A stretch of DNA of 10,449 bases, from NCBI GenBank assembly GCA_000434635.1, contig HF988103.1, positions 639 through 11,087 on the forward strand, in the 5' to 3' direction. A model generated the notes under the pieces. The model did not search any database. It was not told the origin of the DNA and was given only the letters and a program-made list of their open reading frames with translations. Numbering within the stretch: the first letter of the stretch is position 1; every line of letters begins with the position of its first letter. Both the position numbers and the translations under genes were made by a program. This document shows positions 4,909 to 10,449 of this stretch, in pieces. The DNA comes from Firmicutes bacterium CAG:110. Its GTDB lineage: Bacteria; Bacillota; Clostridia; Oscillospirales; Oscillospiraceae.

Positions 4909-6881
4909 AAAAACAGGAACAATACGGAAATTCCAGTATCTCCATGCTCAAGGGCGAGGATCGGGTGCGCAAGCGCCCGGCAGTCATCTTCGGCTCGGAC
5001 GATCTGGAGGGCTGCAAGCACGCGGTGTTTGAGATTCTCTCCAACGCCATCGACGAGGCGCGGGAAGGCTACGGCGACACCATCATTGTCACCCGCTACG
5101 AAGATTTGAGCGTGGAAGTGGAGGATTTCGGCCGGGGCTGCCCCGTGGACTACAACGAAAAGGAAAAACGCTACAACTGGGAGCTGGTGTTCTGCGAAAT
5201 GTACGCCGGCGGCAAATATGGGGAAAACGGGGAAAACTATGAGTATTCCCTGGGCTTGAACGGCCTTGGCTCCTGCGCTACCCAGTACGCTTCGGAATTT
5301 TTTGACGCCACCATCCGCCGGGATGGCTACCGGTACGATCTGCACTTTGAAAAGGGCAGAAACAAGGGCGGCCTGAAAAAGGAACCCGCCGACCGGAAAA
5401 AGACCGGCTCGTGCTTCCACTGGAAGCCGGACAAGCTAGTGTTCACCGACATCAACATCCCTGTGGAATATTACCGGGATGTGCTGCGCCGTCAGGCGGT
5501 GGTGAACAAGGGCATCACCTTCCGTTTCCGCAATCAGGTGGGCGGCAAGTTCGAGACCGAGGAATTCTGTTATGCCGACGGCATCCGCCAGTATATCGAG
5601 GAGCTGGTGGGGGACAACGCCTTTACCATGCCCGTCTACTGGGAAGCCGAGCGCCGGGGGCGGGACGCGGAAAACCGCCCGGAGATGAAGCTGAAGATCA
5701 CGGCCTCCTTCTGCTTCTCCAAGCAGATCAGCCACATTGAGTATTACCACAATTCCTCGTGGCTGGAATACGGCGGAAGCCCGGACAAGGCGGTTCGTTC
5801 CGGCTTCACGGCGGCCTTCGACAAGTACCTCCGGGACAATAACAAGTACACCAAAAACGAAAATAAGATCATTTTTCAGGACATTCAGGACTCGCTGGTA
5901 CTGGTGACCAACTGCTTCTCCACCATCGGCTGCTTTGAAAACCAGACGAAAAAGAGCGTCAACAGCAAATTCACGCAGGACGCCATGACCGCCTTTTTCA
6001 AGGAGCAGCTGCAGGTCTGGTTCATCGAGAACAAGCAGGAGGCCGATAAGGCGTCGGAGCAGATTCTGGTGAACAAGCGCGCCCGGGAGTCCGCCGAAAA
6101 GACCAAGTCCAGCGTAAAAAAGAAGCTCTCCGGCTCCATCGACATTGCCAACCGGGTGCAGAAATTCGTGGACTGCCGCAGCCGGGACGCTTCGGTGCGG
6201 GAGCTGTATATCGTGGAGGGCGATTCCGCTCTGGGCAGCGTCAAGCTCAGCCGGGACGCGGAATTTCAGGGCATCATGCCGGTGCGCGGCAAAATCCTCA
6301 ACTGCCTGAAAGCAGATTACGGGAAAATTTTCGCTTCGCCCATCATCACCGACCTGATGAAGGTTTTGGGCTGCGGCGTGGAGGTGCAGGGCAAGAAGGC
6401 AAAGGAGCTGTCGTCCTTCGACCTGTCCCAGCTGCGTTGGAGCAAAGTAGTCATCTGTACGGATGCGGACGTGGACGGTTTTCAGATCCGGACACTGATC
6501 CTGACCATGCTCTACCGCCTGTGCCCGACGCTGATCCGGGACGGATATGTGTATATCGCGGAGTCGCCGCTGTTCGAGATCACCTGCAAGGACAAGACAT
6601 GGTTTGCCTACAACGAGCAGGAGAAGACGAAAATTCTCAAGGAATTGGACGGCAAAAAAATCACCATCCAGCGCTCCAAAGGTCTCGGCGAGAACGACCC
6701 TGAGATGATGTGGATGACCACAATGAACCCGGAGACCCGCCGCCTTATCAAGGTCATGCCGGAGGACGCGGAGCGCACGGCGCATTATTTTGACTTCCTG
6801 CTTGGCGACGGATTGCAGGAGCGGAAGAATTTCATCGCGGAAAACGGCGCAAAGTATCTGGAACTGGCGGATATTTCGTAA
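4905..6881 (+). CDS. type IIA DNA topoisomerase subunit B (GyrB/ParE family, ParE-like)
   Basis: This is the ATPase subunit of a type IIA topoisomerase, acting with the A subunit encoded next. From the ATG at 4905 it has 658 aa, close to the usual 630-660. The GHKL ATPase domain shows EILSNAIDEA at 43-52 (catalytic E43, Mg-binding N47), EDFGRG at 73-78 (D74 for adenine) and LGLNGLG at 116-122. The transducer has the QTKK loop near 347-350. The TOPRIM domain has IVEGDSALGS at 436-445 (E438) and CTDADVDG at 518-525 (D520, D522), then QRSKGLGENDPE at 589-600 and TTMNPETRR at 605-613. All catalytic positions are present, but flanking residues diverge from standard GyrB (for example LGLNGLG for GGLHGVG). 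The open frame continues upstream through the promoter and terminator, so an earlier start is rejected. The upstream GCAGG is a weak ribosome site. Gyrase versus topoisomerase IV cannot be settled from this subunit. Confidence 0.93.
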   Translation: MKKQEQYGNSSISMLKGEDRVRKRPAVIFGSDDLEGCKHAVFEILSNAIDEAREGYGDTIIVTRYEDLSVEVEDFGRGCPVDYNEKEKRYNWELVFCEMYAGGKYGENGENYEYSLGLNGLGSCATQYASEFFDATIRRDGYRYDLHFEKGRNKGGLKKEPADRKKTGSCFHWKPDKLVFTDINIPVEYYRDVLRRQAVVNKGITFRFRNQVGGKFETEEFCYADGIRQYIEELVGDNAFTMPVYWEAERRGRDAENRPEMKLKITASFCFSKQISHIEYYHNSSWLEYGGSPDKAVRSGFTAAFDKYLRDNNKYTKNENKIIFQDIQDSLVLVTNCFSTIGCFENQTKKSVNSKFTQDAMTAFFKEQLQVWFIENKQEADKASEQILVNKRARESAEKTKSSVKKKLSGSIDIANRVQKFVDCRSRDASVRELYIVEGDSALGSVKLSRDAEFQGIMPVRGKILNCLKADYGKIFASPIITDLMKVLGCGVEVQGKKAKELSSFDLSQLRWSKVVICTDADVDGFQIRTLILTMLYRLCPTLIRDGYVYIAESPLFEITCKDKTWFAYNEQEKTKILKELDGKKITIQRSKGLGENDPEMMWMTTMNPETRRLIKVMPEDAERTAHYFDFLLGDGLQERKNFIAENGAKYLELADIS

Positions 6882-6932
6882 TACCAGCCAGACAGCAAAT
6901 TCACAAACGATTTTCTTGTAAAGGAGCCAACC

Positions 6933-9176
6933 ATGGCACGGAAAAAGCAAGAACCTGAAAAAAAGAAAAAAGTAAATACCGACGGCATTATGGGCCTGCA
7001 CGGCTCCACCACGGAGCAGGCCATTTCCGAGACGCTGGAACTGAACTATATGCCCTATGCCATGTCGGTCATCGTTTCCCGGGCAATTCCCGAGATCGAC
7101 GGCTTTAAGCCGTCCCACCGCAAGCTGTTGTACACCATGTACAAAATGGGTCTGCTCACCGGCGGACGGACGAAATCCGCCAACATCGTCGGCCAGACCA
7201 TGCGCCTGAACCCTCACGGCGACGCCGCCATTTATGAGACCATGGTGCGTCTTGCCAAGGGCAACGAGACGCTGCTGCATCCCTTTGTGGATTCCAAGGG
7301 CAACTTCGGTAAGGTGTACTCCCGGGACATGGCCTACGCCGCCGCCCGGTACACCGAGGCCAAACTGGATCCCATCTGTGCCGAGGTGTTCAAGGACATC
7401 GACAGCGACACTGTGGACATGGTGGACAACTACGATGCCACTATGAAGGAGCCTGCGCTGTTGCCCACCACGTTCCCCAACGTGCTGGTTTCGGCCAATC
7501 AGGGCATCGCCGTGGGCATGGCGTCCAACATCTGCTCGTTTAACCTGCGGGAGGTGTGCGACACTGCTATCGCCCTGATGAAAAATCCCGACCACGACAT
7601 TCTGGAGACTCTGCCCGGCCCGGATTTTTCCACCGGCGGGGAGCTGCTGTTTGACGAAGCCGCCACCCGGGAAATCTATGCCACAGGCCGTGGAAGCTTC
7701 CGGCTCCGGGCAAAATGGCGCTACGTCAAGGACGGCAATCTCATTGAAATCACGGAAATCCCCTACACCACCGCCACGGAAGTCATCATGGACAAGGTGG
7801 CGGAGCTGATCAAGGCGGGAAAGATCAAAGAGATCGCCGATATGCGGGACGAGACCGACCTTGGCGGCCTGAAGCTGACCATCGACCTGAAACGGGGCGT
7901 TGACCCGGAGAAGCTGATGCAGAAGCTGTTCCGGCTGACGCCTTTGCAGGACAGCTTCCCCTGCAACTTCAACATCCTCATCGCGGGAATGCCCCGTGTG
8001 ATGGGCGTGGGGGAGATTCTGGACGAGTGGACGGCCTGGCGCACGGACTGCGTCAAGCGGCGCATCTTCTTCCAGATTCAGAAGAAGGAAGATCGGTTGC
8101 ACCTGCTGAAAGGTCTGGAACGAATCCTGCTGGACATCGACAAGGCCATCGCCATCATCCGGGAGACGGAGCTGGAAAACGAGGTCGTGCCCAACCTGAT
8201 GATCGGCTTCGGCATTGACGAGATTCAGGCGAATTACGTAGCGGAGATCAAGCTGCGCAACATCAACAAAGAATACATCCTCAAGCAGACCCGCGCCATT
8301 GACGACCTGGAAGGAGAGATCGCCGACCTGAGAGACACGCTGAACAGCCCCCGGAAGTTGAAAAACGTCATCATCAAGGAGCTGCAGGCGGTGGCCGACA
8401 AGTTCGGTCAGCCCCGGCGGACGGAGATTCTCTATGACGCCCAGGAGGCCGCCCCCGAGGAAGAGGACGACGTGCCGGACTACGGCGTCACGGTGTTCGT
8501 CTCCAAAGAGGGCTACCTGAAAAAAATGACCGCCCAGTCTCTGCGGATGAGCGGCGAGCAGAAATTCAAGGAGGGCGACAGCCTGTCCTTCTCCCAAGAG
8601 ACCACCAACAGGGCGGAATTTCTGGTGTTCACCGACCGGTACCAGTGCTACAAGTCCCGCCTTTCCGACTTTGACGACGGCAAGGCGTCCCAGCTGGGCG
8701 ACTATCTGCCCCAGAAGCTGGGCTTTGAGGCGGGAGAAAATCTGGTGGCGCTGGTGTTCTGCGGGGACTACAAGGGCTTCATCCTGTTCTTCTTTGAAAA
8801 CGGCAAGGCGGCGAAGGTTCCGCTGTCCGCCTACGAGACGAAGACCAACCGGAAGAAGCTCACCGGCGCATACAGCGACAAGAGTCCGCTGATAAAGGCG
8901 GTGGCGCTGGACGCGGATGAGCAGATGGTGGTGTACTCCACCGACGGCCGGGCGGCGATCTTCTCCACGGCGCAGCTCCTGCCCAAGACCACGAGAAACA
9001 CCCAGGGCGTGGCGGTGATGACGCTGAAAAAGAAGGCAACGCTCCGGGACGCGGTGCTGCTGACCCAAAGCGGCATTGTCAACGAAAGCCGCTACCGCAC
9101 CAAGACCATCCCCTCCGCCGGCGCGGTGCTGAAAGAAGAGGATTCGGCGGAAAAGCAGCAAACTTTTGAGGTGTAA
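6933..9176 (+). CDS. type IIA DNA topoisomerase subunit A (GyrA/ParC family, ParC-like)
   Basis: This 747-aa protein is the DNA breakage-reunion subunit. After a Lys-rich N-terminus (residues 1-15), the winged-helix/tower core starts NYMPYAMSVIVSRAIPE at 38-54. The catalytic Arg-Tyr pair is R139-Y140 in ARYTE, and GIAVGMASNI at 191-200 holds the DNA-bending isoleucine (I192). The quinolone region reads NPHGDAAIYE (93-102), placing Ala98 and Glu102 at E. coli GyrA Ser83 and Asp87. A coiled tower helix pair runs to about 490, followed by the acidic linker EEEDD (509-513) and a beta-pinwheel-like C-terminal domain (about 517-730). No QRRGGKG-type GyrA box is seen, favouring a topoisomerase IV-like decatenase over gyrase (inference). 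AAGGAG (6921-6926) lies 6 nt before the ATG. The gene follows subunit B by 51 nt with no terminator, so they are co-transcribed. Confidence 0.93.
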   Translation: MARKKQEPEKKKKVNTDGIMGLHGSTTEQAISETLELNYMPYAMSVIVSRAIPEIDGFKPSHRKLLYTMYKMGLLTGGRTKSANIVGQTMRLNPHGDAAIYETMVRLAKGNETLLHPFVDSKGNFGKVYSRDMAYAAARYTEAKLDPICAEVFKDIDSDTVDMVDNYDATMKEPALLPTTFPNVLVSANQGIAVGMASNICSFNLREVCDTAIALMKNPDHDILETLPGPDFSTGGELLFDEAATREIYATGRGSFRLRAKWRYVKDGNLIEITEIPYTTATEVIMDKVAELIKAGKIKEIADMRDETDLGGLKLTIDLKRGVDPEKLMQKLFRLTPLQDSFPCNFNILIAGMPRVMGVGEILDEWTAWRTDCVKRRIFFQIQKKEDRLHLLKGLERILLDIDKAIAIIRETELENEVVPNLMIGFGIDEIQANYVAEIKLRNINKEYILKQTRAIDDLEGEIADLRDTLNSPRKLKNVIIKELQAVADKFGQPRRTEILYDAQEAAPEEEDDVPDYGVTVFVSKEGYLKKMTAQSLRMSGEQKFKEGDSLSFSQETTNRAEFLVFTDRYQCYKSRLSDFDDGKASQLGDYLPQKLGFEAGENLVALVFCGDYKGFILFFFENGKAAKVPLSAYETKTNRKKLTGAYSDKSPLIKAVALDADEQMVVYSTDGRAAIFSTAQLLPKTTRNTQGVAVMTLKKKATLRDAVLLTQSGIVNESRYRTKTIPSAGAVLKEEDSAEKQQTFEV

Positions 9177-9207
9177 AAGCGAATAGATTGGAAAGAAGAG
9201 GACGTTT

Positions 9208-10071
9208 ATGCGCAAGATCTGGGAAGATTACCGCTGGATTCCGGCGACGGCTGTGGGAAGCGCGGTTTTCGCGCTGGGCTTTTCCCTGTTCCTACAGCCC
9301 AATGAGATCAGCCCCGGCGGCATTTCCGGCCTTGCGCTGGTGGCGGTGGAGCTGCTGGGCTACGGCAGCGTGGGCGTGCTGACGATCCTTATTAACCTGC
9401 CGCTGTTCATCCTCGGCGGTGTGAAGATCGGCAGACGGTTCTTCTGCGGCAGTCTGCTGGGAATGGTTCTCAGCTCGATCCTGATCGACGCTTTTGCCAA
9501 AATCACGATGCCGTCCATGGATTCGCTGCTCTGCGCCCTTTACGGCGGCATGATCTGCGGGCTGGGGCTGGGCATGGTGTTCATCTGCGGCACCTCCACC
9601 GGCGGCTCGGACATCGTGGTGCGGCTGCTGAAGCTCAAATACCGGGATGTCCCCATCGGACAGATTTCCATGTGCTTTGACGCCGGGGTGGCCGTCCTGA
9701 CGGGCATCGTGTTTCAGGACATCACCAAGGCGCTGTATACCGGCGTGGCGGTGTTTGTTACGGGCAAGGTGCTGGATGCCGTGGTGTACCGGTTCGACTA
9801 TTCCAAGGTGGCGCTGATCATTACCAAGGAGTACGACGCGGTGGCGGAGGCCATCGGCACCAAGCTGGACAGAGGCGCAACCTTCCTCAATGGGGAAGGC
9901 TCCTACAGCCATGAGCCGACCAAAGTGGTGCTGGCCGCTGTGAAAAAGCAGCAGGTCACGGAGCTGAAGGAACTGGTCATGGCCATCGACCCCAACGCTT
10001 TCGTCATCGTGCAGGAGGCGCATCAGGTGCTGGGAGACGGATTCTCCCATTATTCCAAACAATCGCTGTAG
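9208..10071 (+). CDS. YitT family membrane protein with C-terminal DUF2179 domain
   Basis: The 287-aa product has about five to six hydrophobic segments between residues 10 and 195, then a soluble C-terminal domain. Family marks are FLQPNEISPGGISG at 28-41 and FICGTSTGGSDIVVR at 125-139 in the membrane part. The cytosolic DUF2179 part has LDRGATFLNGEGSYS at 220-234 and IDPNAFVIVQEAHQVLGDGF at 260-279. YitT proteins are widespread in Firmicutes and their transported or sensed substrate is not established, so no function is assigned. The DUF2179 fold resembles small regulatory ligand-binding domains, which hints at a regulated membrane protein. The gene begins 31 nt after topoisomerase A; the purine-rich GAAAGAAGAGG at 9191-9201 is a modest ribosome site. 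No promoter or terminator is visible between them, so it may be read from the topoisomerase transcript. Confidence 0.9.
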   Translation: MRKIWEDYRWIPATAVGSAVFALGFSLFLQPNEISPGGISGLALVAVELLGYGSVGVLTILINLPLFILGGVKIGRRFFCGSLLGMVLSSILIDAFAKITMPSMDSLLCALYGGMICGLGLGMVFICGTSTGGSDIVVRLLKLKYRDVPIGQISMCFDAGVAVLTGIVFQDITKALYTGVAVFVTGKVLDAVVYRFDYSKVALIITKEYDAVAEAIGTKLDRGATFLNGEGSYSHEPTKVVLAAVKKQQVTELKELVMAIDPNAFVIVQEAHQVLGDGFSHYSKQSL

Positions 10072-10096
10072 GAGAAACGTAAGGAAGGAGACCCGT

Positions 10097-10449
10097 ATGA
10101 AGCAAAAGCTATTGCCGCTGCTGCTGGCGCTCAGCCTGCTGCTCACCGGCTGCGGCTGGATGGACGGCCGGTATTCTTCCGTGACGCCCCACTTGGAGCA
10201 GCGGCAGGACACCCAGCCGGAGGTGATCGTGGCCTCCGATTATCTGGATTTGATGGATGCACTGGAGGAAATGATTCAGTCCGGCAGCGAAAGCGGCGTT
10301 ATCAACGTGGCGGACTACCCCGCGGACGCCGTGGAAAACGGCATGGGCATAGCGGTGAAATATGCCACGGAAGCCTACCCCGTGGGTGCGTATGCCGTGG
10401 ACCGCATTGACTATGAGGTCGGCGCCAACGGCGGCCTTCCGGCGGTAGC
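10097..10449 (+). CDS. putative lipoprotein, 3' end beyond the window
   Basis: An open frame of 117 codons runs from the ATG at 10097 off the window end. The ribosome site AAGGAAGGAG (10081-10090) is strong, with 6-nt spacing. The N-terminus is a classic lipoprotein signal peptide: MKQK, a leucine-rich core at 5-16, and the lipobox LTGC with the acylated cysteine at C19. The mature part begins GWMDGRYSSVTPH and looks soluble and exported, with acidic stretches (DYLDLMDALEEM at 49-60). I do not recognise the domain in this fragment, and a catalytic domain could lie in the missing part. It starts 25 nt after the YitT gene and is probably in the same operon. The reading frame is secure; the function is not. 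Confidence 0.8.
   Translation, partial: MKQKLLPLLLALSLLLTGCGWMDGRYSSVTPHLEQRQDTQPEVIVASDYLDLMDALEEMIQSGSESGVINVADYPADAVENGMGIAVKYATEAYPVGAYAVDRIDYEVGANGGLPAV

Noticed and set aside
6882..6932. Possible separate promoter between topoisomerase B and A
   Set aside because: No paired -35 and -10 boxes with correct spacing are seen; only the ribosome site is clear.
5436..9215. Very long minus-strand open frame (about 1259 codons) opposite the two topoisomerase genes
   Set aside because: It is antisense to two well-supported genes, its translation is low-complexity (His, Val, Leu, Gln, Arg rich) and matches nothing, and it arises from GC-rich codon bias that removes stops from the opposite strand.

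Overview
This window looks like ordinary chromosome from a GC-rich Firmicute, most likely a Clostridia member of the Oscillospiraceae or a related gut lineage. That is an inference from strong GGAGG-type ribosome sites, near-consensus sigma-A promoters with 17-nt spacers, a ProB without a PUA domain, a YitT/DUF2179 membrane protein, and a divergent second-type GyrB/GyrA pair. All seven complete genes and one truncated gene lie on the plus strand and are tightly packed. I see no mobile element, CRISPR array, tRNA or rRNA.

Layout. (1) Positions 53-2950 are a self-contained proline operon: an extended -10 promoter (59-87), proB, proA (4-nt ATGA overlap with proB), proC, and a strong GNRA-loop terminator that starts inside the proC stop codon. 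Together these encode the whole glutamate-to-proline route. (2) Positions 2963-4816 form a second transcription unit: a promoter whose -10 box lies in the centre of a perfect 10-bp inverted repeat, an aldo/keto reductase with a cysteine-rich Fe-S tail, a histidine-phosphatase-family protein, and a terminator with a 15-bp stem. (3) From 4836 to the window end is a third unit: a TTGACT-N17-TATAAT promoter, then a type IIA topoisomerase B subunit (ATPase and TOPRIM), its A subunit (breakage-reunion), a YitT-family membrane protein and the start of a lipoprotein gene. Gaps are 51, 31 and 25 nt, with no terminator visible between the genes.

How the genes work together. ProB, ProA and ProC perform consecutive reactions. 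The two topoisomerase subunits must form one heterotetramer. The reductase and phosphatase are linked only by position. The link of the topoisomerase to YitT and the lipoprotein is also positional and has no mechanistic explanation here.

No clearly new system is visible. The points most worth a second look are inverted repeats at all three promoters, an 11-codon upstream ORF whose stop overlaps the topoisomerase B start, a divergent topoisomerase with alanine at the quinolone-critical serine and no recognisable GyrA box, and the eight-cysteine tail of the reductase.
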